Shown one piece after another: positions 55,882-64,000 of a stretch of DNA of 64,000 nt. Made by a program: the position numbers and the translations under genes. The stretch covers positions 1 through 64,000 of the forward strand of contig JAHHRL010000009.1 of assembly GCA_020025825.1 (NCBI GenBank), written 5' to 3'. Origin of the DNA: Faecalibacterium sp. (GTDB lineage: Bacteria; Bacillota; Clostridia; Oscillospirales; Ruminococcaceae). The notes under the pieces are model-generated. The model made no database searches, had not been told where the DNA came from, and saw only the letters and a program-made list of their open reading frames with translations. Position 1 is the stretch's first letter. Each line of letters starts with the position of its first letter.

Positions 55882-57384
55882 ATGAAGACAAACATTACTT
55901 TGCAACCGGAAAAATTGGTTAAACTGCGTGAAGTTAATCCGATGATGATGAGCTACAACGTAGAGATGACAGAGGTAACCGGCGGTACATTTTGGAAGGA
56001 ATATACTCCGGGACAGATTGCAGGAACTGAGCAGTTCCCCCCGCTGAAAAGTCTGGCAGACATTTCGAATTTGATGCAGTGGTATAATGCAATCGACTCT
56101 AAGAATCCGAGATTGCGTAAGCTGGCTAAGGAGTTTGGTCCGGCATGGGTTCGTGTATCCGGTACATGGGCAACCAAGACCTATTACGATTTTGAAGGCA
56201 CCGGTATTACCCCGGAAGGCTATCAGAACCGTATGACAAAGGAACAGTGGCTGAACATTTTGGACTTTGTTGATGCAGTAGGCGGCAAGCTGCTGATTTC
56301 TGTAGCAAACTGCCAGGGCCTGCATAGTGCAGAGGAGCCTTGGAATCCTAGCCAGGCCGAAAAGATTTTTGCATTGAGCAAGGAGCATGGTCATGCTATT
56401 GATGCGGTAGAGTTTACAAACGAGCCGAACATGATGGAGGGCACCGGTTTCCCCAAGGGATATACTCCGGAGCAGTTCCGTCGCGACCAGGACTTGTTCC
56501 ATAAGTGGGTGCGTACAAACTACCCAGACACTCTGATTGTTGGCCCTTGCACAACCGATAGCGGAGCACTGGCAACAGACGGTGAGGAACGTGGTGCAGG
56601 TGCAGGTATCGGCGATGTTGTCCAGAGCTGCTCTACAGACGACCTGATGAAGGGCTGCACCGAAAAGCTGGATGTATTCAGCTACCACTATTACAACGGC
56701 ATTTCCGAGCGTTTGGCTTCGGTAATGCCCAAGGGCCACTGGATGGCAGAAGAAGCTACAACAGAGCCCTATTTGGCTATGGCAGGACGCTGTGCACGTG
56801 CCTTTAGCAAGTTCCGTGATATTTATTGTCCCGGTGCGGAGATGTGGGTAACGGAATCCGGCGATGCAGGCGGCGGTGGCGATACTTGGGCATCTACCTA
56901 TTTGGATGTATTGCGCACACTGAATGAGCTGGGTGAGTTCTCGAACGTCACAAATGGTGTCGTTTTCCATAATACCTTAGCTTCTTCCGATTACGGTTTC
57001 TTGCAGCATAGTACCTTTATGCCTCGTCCCAACTACTTTGCAGCACTGCTGTGGACAAGACTGATGGGCACTACTGTCTATGAAACCGGCGAACAGATTC
57101 GTGAAGGCGCACACGTGTTTGCACACAGCCGCAAGGATGGCAAAGAAGGCGTTTGCTACCTGATTATCAACAACTCTACTACCGATGAAACGCTGGTAGA
57201 ACTGCCCAAAGAGGCAGTGCGTTACACCTTGTCGGCTGAAAGCTTGCGCAGCAGCGTGATGCAGTTGAATGGCAAGGATTTGCTGTTGGGCGAAAATGAT
57301 ACCCTGCCTGAGCTGGACGGCGTACAACAGCCCGCAGGCAGCCTGTCTTTGGCTCCTGCTACCTGCACCTTCTTGGTTCTGTAA
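55882..57384 (+). CDS. Glycoside hydrolase family 79 (heparanase/beta-glucuronidase-like)
   Basis: A 500-residue (beta/alpha)8 glycosidase with a C-terminal beta domain. WVRVSGTWATKTYYD (89-103) matches the heparanase-type strand. The acid/base is Glu181 in FTNEPN, and the nucleophile is Glu325 in WVTESGDAGGGG. GH79 enzymes release glucuronic acid from heparan sulfate, proteoglycans or plant glucuronides. No signal peptide is present, so it likely acts on imported oligosaccharides or glucuronides. ATG 55882 follows AAAGGAAG. No sugar transporter or regulator adjoins it. Confidence 0.82.
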   Translation: MKTNITLQPEKLVKLREVNPMMMSYNVEMTEVTGGTFWKEYTPGQIAGTEQFPPLKSLADISNLMQWYNAIDSKNPRLRKLAKEFGPAWVRVSGTWATKTYYDFEGTGITPEGYQNRMTKEQWLNILDFVDAVGGKLLISVANCQGLHSAEEPWNPSQAEKIFALSKEHGHAIDAVEFTNEPNMMEGTGFPKGYTPEQFRRDQDLFHKWVRTNYPDTLIVGPCTTDSGALATDGEERGAGAGIGDVVQSCSTDDLMKGCTEKLDVFSYHYYNGISERLASVMPKGHWMAEEATTEPYLAMAGRCARAFSKFRDIYCPGAEMWVTESGDAGGGGDTWASTYLDVLRTLNELGEFSNVTNGVVFHNTLASSDYGFLQHSTFMPRPNYFAALLWTRLMGTTVYETGEQIREGAHVFAHSRKDGKEGVCYLIINNSTTDETLVELPKEAVRYTLSAESLRSSVMQLNGKDLLLGENDTLPELDGVQQPAGSLSLAPATCTFLVL

Positions 57385-57420
57385 GGACGATAGGGTTGCT
57401 TTAAGCAATAGATAAAAGAA

Positions 57421-57457
57421 AAGCCGATGTGATAGTATAATCACATCGGCTTTTTTT
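57421..57457 (+). terminator. Terminator of the GH79 gene
   Basis: AAGCCGATGTGA (57421-57432) pairs perfectly with TCACATCGGCTT (57441-57452), followed by Ts. Confidence 0.88.
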
Positions 57458-57561
57458 GCGGAGAGTATGCGGCAAAATCGGCTTGATTTTACTTTTTAAC
57501 GTTAAAGTGGTAATATAAAGCGTAAATGAATTTTACTAAAAGACAGGAAGGGAGCACACAG

Positions 57562-58323
57562 ATGCGTACAATTCTTTGGCACATCTATTTTTGGAGTTAT
57601 ATGCTATTTCGCTGGCCGGTACAGCGGAAGGGCTTGAAACAATTACGAGCAGGTAACTGGGAGGCCAGTGACCGTCTGGCAGAACAATTTGTACCGGACT
57701 GGGCAAATCGTATGATGCGTAAAGCCGGTGTTACGATTGAAACTTATGGTCAGGAGAATATCCCCAAAGACCGTCCCTGCGTATTTGTAGCAAATCATCG
57801 CAGCTATTACGATATTCCTGTTTTGTTGACGCAGCTGGATAAGCCGCACGCATTGATTTCGAAAACGGAAATCGGCATGATTCCGCTGGTACGTGGCTGG
57901 ATGGAGATGTTGCATTGCGTATTTTTAGACCGCAATGATAACCGCAAAGCTATGGCAGCATTAAAAGAGGCTACAGAAAACCTGAAAAAAGGATACTCCA
58001 TTTCCATTTTTCCGGAAGGAACTCGCAATAAAGGGGAAGAAGGCACGGTGCAGGAGTTCAAGGGCGGTGCGTTCCGTGTGGCGACTAAAGCAAAAGCACC
58101 GATTGTTCCTGTTGCGATTACCGGTACACGTGACATTATGGAAAATAACCATATGTTTATGCGCCCCGCACACGTTATTGTCCGCATTTTGCCCCCCATT
58201 GAAACAGATGGCATGACAAGAGAAGAAATAAAAGCTTTGCCTGAACTAGCAAGAGAACAAATTCGCCAGAATTTGGAGCCTAACTACAAGGCAGCCCATA
58301 CAACAGAGAAAACGGAGCAGTAA
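57562..58323 (+). CDS. 1-acyl-sn-glycerol-3-phosphate acyltransferase (PlsC-like)
   Basis: A 253-residue acyltransferase of the PlsC family that adds the second acyl chain in phosphatidic acid synthesis. Motif I is NHRSYYD (H-x4-D), motif III is FPEGTRN, and motif IV is IVPVAITG. An amphipathic or membrane-binding helix lies near the start (HIYFWSYMLFRW). ATG 57562 lies 7 nt behind AGGGAG; the ATG at 57526 lacks a ribosome site. A candidate promoter is TTTACT (57488-57493), 17 bp, TAATAT (57511-57516). Confidence 0.88.
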   Translation: MRTILWHIYFWSYMLFRWPVQRKGLKQLRAGNWEASDRLAEQFVPDWANRMMRKAGVTIETYGQENIPKDRPCVFVANHRSYYDIPVLLTQLDKPHALISKTEIGMIPLVRGWMEMLHCVFLDRNDNRKAMAALKEATENLKKGYSISIFPEGTRNKGEEGTVQEFKGGAFRVATKAKAPIVPVAITGTRDIMENNHMFMRPAHVIVRILPPIETDGMTREEIKALPELAREQIRQNLEPNYKAAHTTEKTEQ

Positions 58324-58371
58324 AGGGGCATTTTGCTGCTGAAAACATTTTATAAAATGATAAGTAGATAG

Positions 58372-58417
58372 AAAAAGGCCCACAAGGCGGCTAACAGCGC
58401 CTTGTGGGCCTTTTTGT
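58372..58417. terminator. Bidirectional terminator, plsC versus amino-acid ABC genes
   Basis: AAAAAGGCCCACAAGGC (58372-58388) pairs with GCCTTGTGGGCCTTTTT (58399-58415). T-runs on both strands serve the two convergent units. Confidence 0.88.
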
Positions 58418-58429
58418 GCTTTTTTAGTA

Positions 58430-59179
58430 TTACAATACTTTGGAGAGAAAAGCCTTCAGACGGGGATTTTTGGGGTTGGAGAATAACTCTTCCGGTGCTT
58501 CGTCTTCCTGAATCAAACCCTCGTCGATAAAGATAACACGGCTGGCAACCTCACGGGCAAAAGCCATTTCGTGTGTAACAACAATCATGGTCATACCCGA
58601 GTGTGCCAGTTCCTTCATCAGCTCCAGAACTTCACCGACCATTTCCGGGTCCAGTGCACTGGTGGGCTCATCAAACAGGATAACGTCGGGGTCCATAGCC
58701 AGGGTACGTGCGATTGCGATACGCTGTTTTTGGCCGCCGGACAGGCTGGAAGGATAAACATTTGCTTTGTCCGACAGACCAACACGTGCCAGAAGCTCAT
58801 CTGCCTTTTTATCAGCTTCGGCTTTATCTTTTAGCTTGAGCAAAACAGGTGCAAGGGTCAGGTTTTCCTTTACGGTTTTATGGGGGAACAGGTTGAAGTG
58901 CTGAAAGACCATGCCCATTTTCTGGCGCAGAGTATTGATATGCTTTTCGTCGATGGTTACACCCTCAAACTCGATTGTGCCGCTGGTGGGGATTTCCAAA
59001 CGGTTCAGGCAGCGCAGAAAGGTGGATTTGCCACAGCCGGAAGGTCCAATCAGGCAAACAACTTCGCCCTTGTGGATGTCGATATCAATTCCTTTTAGAA
59101 CCTGCAGGGAATCCTTTTGCTTTTTAGTGTTACCATAGGTTTTGGTTAAACCACGGACCTGTAAAATATTATCGCTCAC
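58430..59179 (-). CDS. Polar amino-acid ABC transporter, ATP-binding subunit (GlnQ/ArtP type)
   Basis: A 249-residue ATPase: Walker [10 protein letters not shown] (about 43-51), Q-loop [11 protein letters not shown], signature LSGGQKQR, Walker [15 protein letters not shown], and H-loop THEM. The [10 protein letters not shown] form and total length are typical of glutamine/arginine-type importers. It overlaps the permease gene by 11 nt and is the last gene of a binding protein-permease-ATPase operon. Confidence 0.93.
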   Translation of the reverse strand: MSDNILQVRGLTKTYGNTKKQKDSLQVLKGIDIDIHKGEVVCLIGPSGCGKSTFLRCLNRLEIPTSGTIEFEGVTIDEKHINTLRQKMGMVFQHFNLFPHKTVKENLTLAPVLLKLKDKAEADKKADELLARVGLSDKANVYPSSLSGGQKQRIAIARTLAMDPDVILFDEPTSALDPEMVGEVLELMKELAHSGMTMIVVTHEMAFAREVASRVIFIDEGLIQEDEAPEELFSNPKNPRLKAFLSKVL

Positions 59180-59873
59180 TTTGTGCCAGTCTCCTTTCCA
59201 GAATATGCACCAGTTGGGTCAAAATCACAACTACTACTAAATAAATAAGTGCAACAGCAATCAGCGGGGGGAAGTAGTCAAATGTTTGAGAGGAAATCTG
59301 CATTGCACCACGTGTCAGCTCAGCAAGGCCGATGTAACCGGCAACAGAGGTTTCCTTTAGCAGTGCGATACCTTCGTTACATAAGCTGGGCAAAACAGTT
59401 TTTAGTGCCTGCGGAAGAATGATTTGGGTCATGGTTTGCCAGTAGGACATACCCAAGCTGCGGCCGGCTTCCATTTGGCCGGGGTCGATACTCATAATGC
59501 CGCCACGGAAAATTTCGGCAACGTAGGCACCGGAGTTAAAACCAAAAGCAAAGATAGCGACCAATACTTTGCCCGGGTCCCATGCAACAAAGATAACGAA
59601 GTAGCAAATCAGCAGCTGTACCATGACAGGCGTGCTGCGGATAACCGTCAGATAAAAACGGCAAATCAGGTCCAGTATACGCAGCCCGAAGGACGGGTGG
59701 TCGGCCTTATCGGTTGTTACACGGACAATTGCAACCAATGCACCCAGAATCAAGCCGATTGCAAGTGCGCAGAGCGTGATAATCAGAGTGTTTTGCAAGC
59801 CACTGAGCAGGTACTGCCAGCGGTTTTCGCTAATAAAGTTTTTTACAATATGTAGGTTCCAAAATTCAGCCAT
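59169..59873 (-). CDS. Polar amino-acid ABC transporter, permease subunit
   Basis: A 234-residue HisM/GlnP-type permease with about five helices. It has the N-terminal [20 protein letters not shown], the [14 protein letters not shown] segment, and the EAA loop [24 protein letters not shown] that docks on the ATPase. ATG 59873 follows GAGGG. Probably it works as a homodimer, since no second permease is present. Confidence 0.92.
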   Translation of the reverse strand: MAEFWNLHIVKNFISENRWQYLLSGLQNTLIITLCALAIGLILGALVAIVRVTTDKADHPSFGLRILDLICRFYLTVIRSTPVMVQLLICYFVIFVAWDPGKVLVAIFAFGFNSGAYVAEIFRGGIMSIDPGQMEAGRSLGMSYWQTMTQIILPQALKTVLPSLCNEGIALLKETSVAGYIGLAELTRGAMQISSQTFDYFPPLIAVALIYLVVVVILTQLVHILERRLAQSER

Positions 59874-59910
59874 AGAGGCCCTCGCTTTCCAGATGAATAA
59901 AACAGCAAAT

Positions 59911-59936
59911 CGGGGCTGCCGCATAGGGTAGCCCCG
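59911..59936 (-). other. Hairpin between binding-protein and permease genes
   Basis: On the minus strand CGGGGCT (59936-59930) pairs with AGCCCCG (59917-59911). Such hairpins after binding-protein genes often protect the upstream mRNA, so that more binding protein is made than permease. Confidence 0.5.
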
Positions 59937-59964
59937 CTATGATTGCTTGTGTAAAATGTGTAGC

Positions 59965-60771
59965 TTACTTTTTGACGATAACGCTCTGGATACCGTTGCA
60001 GTAGCTGTCGGTGAAGTCTACGTTCTTCATACGGTCCGGGTTGGCGGTCATGCCGGCAGCACCAAAAGCAAATTTACCGCTGGTAACAGCAGGGATGATG
60101 GAGTCGAACTCCATATCTTCTACAGTCAGCTCGTAACCCAGTTTATCACAGATAGCGGTTGCAAATTCGATGTCGATACCGGTAATGGTAGTGCCCTCGT
60201 AGTATTCGTAAGGGGGGAAGTAAGCGTTAGTAGCCATTGCCAGCTTACCATTGGGATGAGCGGTGCCTTCGGGAGTGACATAGCCGGTTGCACCCTCTAC
60301 GCCATTGATGTACTTGTCCAGAATATCCTGCAAAGTACCATCTTCCTTAAGCTCAGCGATTGCCTGATTAAAGCTTGCGGTCAGCTCGCTGCCTTTTGCC
60401 AGGCAAATAGCGTAGTCTTCGTCTGCGTAGGGAGCTTCCAGAAGCATCAGGTCATCATTTGCTTCGACAAACTTTTTAGCGGGCTCGTTATCAACGATAA
60501 CAGCATCCAGCTTACCAGCCTTCAGAGCCTGCACAGCGTCAGCGCTGTTGCTGAACTGCTCAACAGCGTCTGCACCAAAGTCATCAGCGGCGTACTGGTC
60601 GCTGGTAGTACCCAGCTGGACGCCGATTTTTTTGCCATCGTACAGCTGCTCGATAGAGGTGATTTTTTCAGCATCGGAAGTAGAGGAGGCAGAGCCACAA
60701 GCGGTCAATGCGCAAGCCAGAGATGCGATACCTGCAGCTGCTAAAAACTGGCGACGAGAAATCTTATACAT
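59965..60771 (-). CDS. Amino-acid ABC transporter binding lipoprotein with circularly permuted domain
   Basis: A 268-residue surface lipoprotein. The signal has a twin-arginine-like SRRQFL and the lipobox LTAC (acylated Cys25). The binding domain is in reversed order. Residues 37-155 (SIEQLYDGKKIGVQLGTTS to DGTLQDILDKYI) match the C-terminal portion of GlnH/ArtJ proteins. Residues 175-268 (GKLAMATNAYFPPYEYYEG, FDSIIPAVTSGKFAFGAAGMT, VDFTDSY) match the portion normally at the N-terminus. A 20-residue linker joins them where the usual termini would be. All core motifs are present once. A sigma-A promoter lies upstream on the minus strand. Confidence 0.9.
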   Translation of the reverse strand: MYKISRRQFLAAAGIASLACALTACGSASSTSDAEKITSIEQLYDGKKIGVQLGTTSDQYAADDFGADAVEQFSNSADAVQALKAGKLDAVIVDNEPAKKFVEANDDLMLLEAPYADEDYAICLAKGSELTASFNQAIAELKEDGTLQDILDKYINGVEGATGYVTPEGTAHPNGKLAMATNAYFPPYEYYEGTTITGIDIEFATAICDKLGYELTVEDMEFDSIIPAVTSGKFAFGAAGMTANPDRMKNVDFTDSYCNGIQSVIVKK

Positions 60772-60848
60772 AGTGAATATCCTCCTGAATATACATTTTC
60801 AAATTCGTTGAAATTAACCAGCGAAGTTTCGTTGTTTGGAATGACACT

Positions 60849-60877
60849 AGTATAAGATGTCTCAATGCATTTGTCAA
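60849..60877 (-). promoter_or_regulatory. Promoter of the amino-acid ABC operon
   Basis: On the minus strand TTGACA (60877-60872), 17 bp, TATACT (60854-60849), both near consensus. AGGAGG precedes the gene start. Confidence 0.88.
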
Positions 60878-60948
60878 TATTTATGCATAAAATATATTAA
60901 AAAAATGAAAATTTGCTTGTTTATTCACTTTATGCATGAATATATTCA
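60874..60948. promoter_or_regulatory. Candidate ArgR-type operator region
   Basis: TCAATATTTATGCA (60874-60887) overlaps the -35 and differs by one base from an ARG-box-like TGnAT-N4-ATnCA. Upstream, TGAATATATTCA (60937-60948) is a perfect palindrome, and TTATGCAT occurs twice (60882 and 60930). An arginine-type repressor is possible, but spacing differs from the standard box. Confidence 0.3.
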
Positions 60949-60954
60949 CTTTTC

Positions 60955-61530
60955 TTACAGGGTACTCACAAGTTCTTCCACACTATGACGGGGCACGCAG
61001 TAATCTTTATTGGCATCTAGGTAGTATTTTAAGCTTCCATCTTCGGGCACGGGCACTAAAGTGCTTTTATGTGCAGGATAACCAAAGGCCAGCATACTAT
61101 GTATAGCTGTACCTTGCGGCAGCTGCAGCAGCTCAGCCAAAGCAGGGCGGTTAATGGCCTGCATAATGCAGCTGCCAACCCCGTGTGCCCAAGCAGCAAG
61201 CGTCATATTGGCGATTGCAATACCTGCGTCGGTATCGTGGCTTCCCGGGCAGGAAGTATCGTCCAGAACGGCCGCAAACAGGGTAGGGAGTTCATTGGAC
61301 TTTGGGGTGCCTAATTCCGGCGGCAAAGCTCCCGCCCATTTGACAAGTTGATTTACAGACTGTATCATATCTGTTTTTTGAATCAGTAAAAGGCGAATGG
61401 GCTGGTCGTTACGAGCACTGGATGAAAAGCGCAAGGCATTTGCAATATCGCTGATTACCTCTGGTGGAATCGGTTTTTGCGTAAAACGGCGGTAGGTGCG
61501 GCGGGTTTCCATTAAAGACATTAAATCCAT
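60955..61530 (-). CDS. Nitroreductase family protein
   Basis: A 191-residue flavin-dependent oxidoreductase. The N-terminus METRRTYRRFTQKPIP (about 7-22) is the FMN-phosphate binding start of the family, and SSSARNDQPIRLLLI and AWAHGVGSCIM are further conserved blocks. Family members reduce nitro groups, quinones or flavins using NAD(P)H; the substrate is open. ATG 61530 follows AAAGGA. It lies downstream of secA on the same strand but beyond a terminator. Confidence 0.88.
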   Translation of the reverse strand: MDLMSLMETRRTYRRFTQKPIPPEVISDIANALRFSSSARNDQPIRLLLIQKTDMIQSVNQLVKWAGALPPELGTPKSNELPTLFAAVLDDTSCPGSHDTDAGIAIANMTLAAWAHGVGSCIMQAINRPALAELLQLPQGTAIHSMLAFGYPAHKSTLVPVPEDGSLKYYLDANKDYCVPRHSVEELVSTL

Positions 61531-61610
61531 AGTGTTGTCCTTTCTAAAGAGTAGTTTACGATAAAAAAGTAACACGTACGTATAGGAAATGCAATGAATT
61601 TTACAAGAAG

Positions 61611-61642
61611 AAAACCGCCCTGCTTTTACACAGGACGGTTTT
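61611..61642 (-). terminator. Terminator of secA
   Basis: On the minus strand AAAACCGTCCTG (61642-61631) pairs with CAGGGCGGTTTT (61622-61611) with one T-G pair. Confidence 0.75.
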
Positions 61643-61647
61643 GTAAA

Positions 61648-64000
61648 TTATTGAGGTGTGTTATCACCGTGGTACTGAGCGCAAGTGCACTTTTTCCACT
61701 TCAGGCCGCTGCCACAGGGGCAGGGGTCATTGCGGCCGATTTTTTGCACACGAACCGGTGTGTTAACGGGAGCTTTGTTAACCTGACGGTTATTACCGTT
61801 GAGCAGGCCCTCACTGGTAGTACGTGCAACTTGTTCACGCTTAGGTGCCTGACCTGCCTGCTTGACCTCGATGCGCAGCAGCATCTTGATGCTTTCCTCA
61901 CGGATAGAGTCAATCATCTGGTCAAACATATCGAAACCTTCGATACGATATTCAACAACAGGGTCCTTTTGACCATAGCCACGCAAGGCGATACCCTGAC
62001 GCAGCTGGTCCATGTTGTCGATATGGTCCATCCACAGGCGGTCGACGCTGCGCAGCAAGCAGATACGCTCCAGTTCACGCATCATGGGGCTGCCATAGCG
62101 GACTTCCTTATTTTGCAGAATTTGCATACCACGGTTGTACAGCAAGTCTGCAATTTCCTCACGGGTGATTTGTGCACGCTCGGCATCGGTATAGCGGAAG
62201 TCAGCATCAGAGGTCAACCAGCCGTTATAGTGGCGGCGCAGTGCACGCAGGTCCCACTCTTCCTTAACATCGCCTGCCATGAACAAAGCACAGGAAGAAT
62301 CCACGTTTTCACGCAGCATATTATGCATTTCGGTGCTGATATCCTCGCCGTCCAACACCTTGCGGCGCTGGCCGTAGATGATTTCACGCTGCTGGTTCAT
62401 AACGTCGTCGTACTTCAACACGTTTTTACGAATGTCAAAGTTGCGGCCCTCCAGCTTCTTCTGTGCACTTTCGATGGTGGAAGTAATCATCTTGTTTTCG
62501 ATGGGCATATCTTCTTCCAGACCAAGGGTATTCATCAGGGACTGGATGCGCTCGCCACCAAACAGACGCATCAAATCGTCTTCCAAACTGATAAAGAAGC
62601 GAGATGCACCGGGGTCACCCTGACGGCCGGCACGACCACGCAGCTGGTTATCAATACGGCGAGACTCGTGACGCTCGGTGCCAATGATAAACAAACCGCC
62701 TGCGTCACGTACTTCCTGTGCTTCGGCTGCAATTTCGGACTTGAAGTGCTTCAAATGCTCCTCAAAGCGAGCACGAACAGCCAAAACATTAGCGTCATCG
62801 GTTTCGCTGTGACCGTCGGCTTCGGCCATCAGCTGGTCAACCTGCTCGGGCAATGCCTTTTGCGGGTCGTTAGGGAACAGTAAGTTTTCAACAAAGTGTT
62901 CCTTTCGCAGTTGTGCTTTTGCCATGAACTCGGCGTTGCCGCCCAACAGAATATCGGTACCACGGCCTGCCATATTGGTAGCGATGGTGATAGCACCCTT
63001 TTTACCTGCCTGCGCAACAATTTCAGCTTCACGCTCATGCTGTTTTGCGTTCAAAACATTGAAATCACGGGTATAGCGCTGCAGCATTTTAGCCAGAATT
63101 TCGCTCTTTTCCACGCTGACGGTACCAACCAGAACAGGCTGACCCTTTTTGTGGCATTCCATAACCTGCTCGATAACGGCACGGTATTTGCCTGCTTCTG
63201 TCTTGTACACAACGTCGGGCAGGTCTTTACGGATAGAAGGCTTATTAGTAGGGACGGTAACGATATTCAAACCGTAAATTTCAGCAAATTCGGCAGATTC
63301 GGTACTTGCGGTACCGGTCATACCGGAAAGCTTATTGTACATACGGAAGTAGTTCTGGAAGGTGATGGTAGCCAGCGTTTTGCTTTCTGCTGCAATGCGT
63401 ACGCCTTCTTTGGCTTCGATTGCCTGATGCAGACCCTCGTTATAGCGGCGACCAATCATCAAACGGCCGGTAAACTCATCAACAATAATAACTTCGCCGT
63501 TTTTCACAACGTAGTCGATATCCTTTTTCATAACACCGTGTGCCTTGATTGCTTGTTCGATGTTATGAGAGATAGTAGCGTTTTCCGGGTCGGAGAGGTT
63601 TTCAATCTTAAAGAAAGCTTCTGCCTTTTCGATGCCCCGCTCGGTCAAGGTAGCGGAACGATGCTTTTCATCAACAACGTAGTCACCATCGGCCTGTTCA
63701 TCAGCAGAAACTTTGCCCTCCAGCTCGACCACAACGGTTTTACGCAGTGTGCGGACAAACTTATCAGCCATCTGATACAGGCTGGAAGAGTCCTCGCCAC
63801 GGCCGCTGATAATTAAGGGCGTACGTGCCTCATCAATCAGGATGGAGTCCACTTCGTCGACGATTGCATAAGCGTGACCACGCTGCACCATGTTAGCCTT
63901 ATACGTGACCATGTTATCACGCAGGTAGTCAAAGCCGAACTCGTTGTTTGTACCATAGGTTACGTCGGCACTATATGCGGCACGGCGAGCTTCGCCGGGC
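61648..64000 (-). CDS. secA: Preprotein translocase ATPase SecA, start beyond window edge
   Basis: About 783 C-terminal residues are visible, and the frame stays open to the window edge. The reading begins with [30 protein letters not shown], placing the edge within nucleotide-binding domain 1. [19 protein letters not shown] holds the DEVD box. [11 protein letters not shown] and NMAGRGTDI are helicase motifs, and [15 protein letters not shown] holds the arginine finger. The C-terminal zinc tail is [19 protein letters not shown]. SecA drives protein export through SecYEG. The visible part looks intact. Confidence 0.97.
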   Translation of the reverse strand, partial: PGEARRAAYSADVTYGTNNEFGFDYLRDNMVTYKANMVQRGHAYAIVDEVDSILIDEARTPLIISGRGEDSSSLYQMADKFVRTLRKTVVVELEGKVSADEQADGDYVVDEKHRSATLTERGIEKAEAFFKIENLSDPENATISHNIEQAIKAHGVMKKDIDYVVKNGEVIIVDEFTGRLMIGRRYNEGLHQAIEAKEGVRIAAESKTLATITFQNYFRMYNKLSGMTGTASTESAEFAEIYGLNIVTVPTNKPSIRKDLPDVVYKTEAGKYRAVIEQVMECHKKGQPVLVGTVSVEKSEILAKMLQRYTRDFNVLNAKQHEREAEIVAQAGKKGAITIATNMAGRGTDILLGGNAEFMAKAQLRKEHFVENLLFPNDPQKALPEQVDQLMAEADGHSETDDANVLAVRARFEEHLKHFKSEIAAEAQEVRDAGGLFIIGTERHESRRIDNQLRGRAGRQGDPGASRFFISLEDDLMRLFGGERIQSLMNTLGLEEDMPIENKMITSTIESAQKKLEGRNFDIRKNVLKYDDVMNQQREIIYGQRRKVLDGEDISTEMHNMLRENVDSSCALFMAGDVKEEWDLRALRRHYNGWLTSDADFRYTDAERAQITREEIADLLYNRGMQILQNKEVRYGSPMMRELERICLLRSVDRLWMDHIDNMDQLRQGIALRGYGQKDPVVEYRIEGFDMFDQMIDSIREESIKMLLRIEVKQAGQAPKREQVARTTSEGLLNGNNRQVNKAPVNTPVRVQKIGRNDPCPCGSGLKWKKCTCAQYHGDNTPQ

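Overview
The window reads as chromosomal DNA of an anaerobic, gram-positive bacterium, most likely a clostridium of the Oscillospiraceae/Ruminococcaceae (relatives of Faecalibacterium, Gemmiger, Subdoligranulum). This is inferred from gene content, not from a marker search. Supporting signs are AGGAGG-type ribosome sites, an S12 protein with the Firmicutes-type N-terminal insert, a monomeric [FeFe] hydrogenase, Feo iron uptake with a DUF3793 protein, a primase-sigma A pair next to rpoBC, and intermediate GC (about half). No rRNA, CRISPR array or prophage is visible. The only mobile-element trace is a TnpV-like gene cut by the left edge.

Layout. 0-3.5 kb: TnpV fragment, a NagZ-like GH3 glycosidase and an EamA-type exporter. 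3.6-11.5 kb: an iron block (feoA, feoB, a Cys-rich FeoB partner, DUF3793, a DtxR-family regulator) with four similar palindromes that look like DtxR operators, then a four-gene operon (two half ABC exporters, a PF11756 protein, a YbaN protein). 11.5-13.6 kb: gpsA between two identical initiator tRNA genes. 13.6-18.4 kb: parE-parC-rlmH. 18.7-24.6 kb: mostly minus-strand genes (group B-like hydrogenase, AI-2E transporter, PH-domain protein, YifB) with coaD between them. 24.7-31.6 kb: phosphoglucomutase, rpmE with a structured leader, yigZ, and a dgt-dnaG-rpoD run.

31.7-53.6 kb: rpoB-rpoC and rpsL-rpsG-fusA-tuf, normally contiguous in Firmicutes, are separated by a nine-gene Mrp/Mbh-type cation/proton antiporter operon with four NuoL/M/N-like subunits. 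Strong terminators close both rpoC and the antiporter operon. The first ~0.9 kb of rpoC has a base and codon composition unlike the rest of the gene.

54-64 kb: MATE exporter, a GH79 (heparanase-like) glycosidase, PlsC acyltransferase, a polar amino-acid ABC transporter, a nitroreductase and most of secA, which runs off the right edge.

The most unusual object is the amino-acid binding protein at 59965-60771. Its two halves are in reversed order compared with ordinary GlnH/ArtJ-type proteins, as in a natural circular permutation. Other points of interest are the antiporter operon inside the rpoBC/str region, the mosaic rpoC, the iron-regulon palindromes, the Ser-to-Ala change at the quinolone hot spot of ParC, and the duplicated tRNA-fMet units with hairpin leaders.
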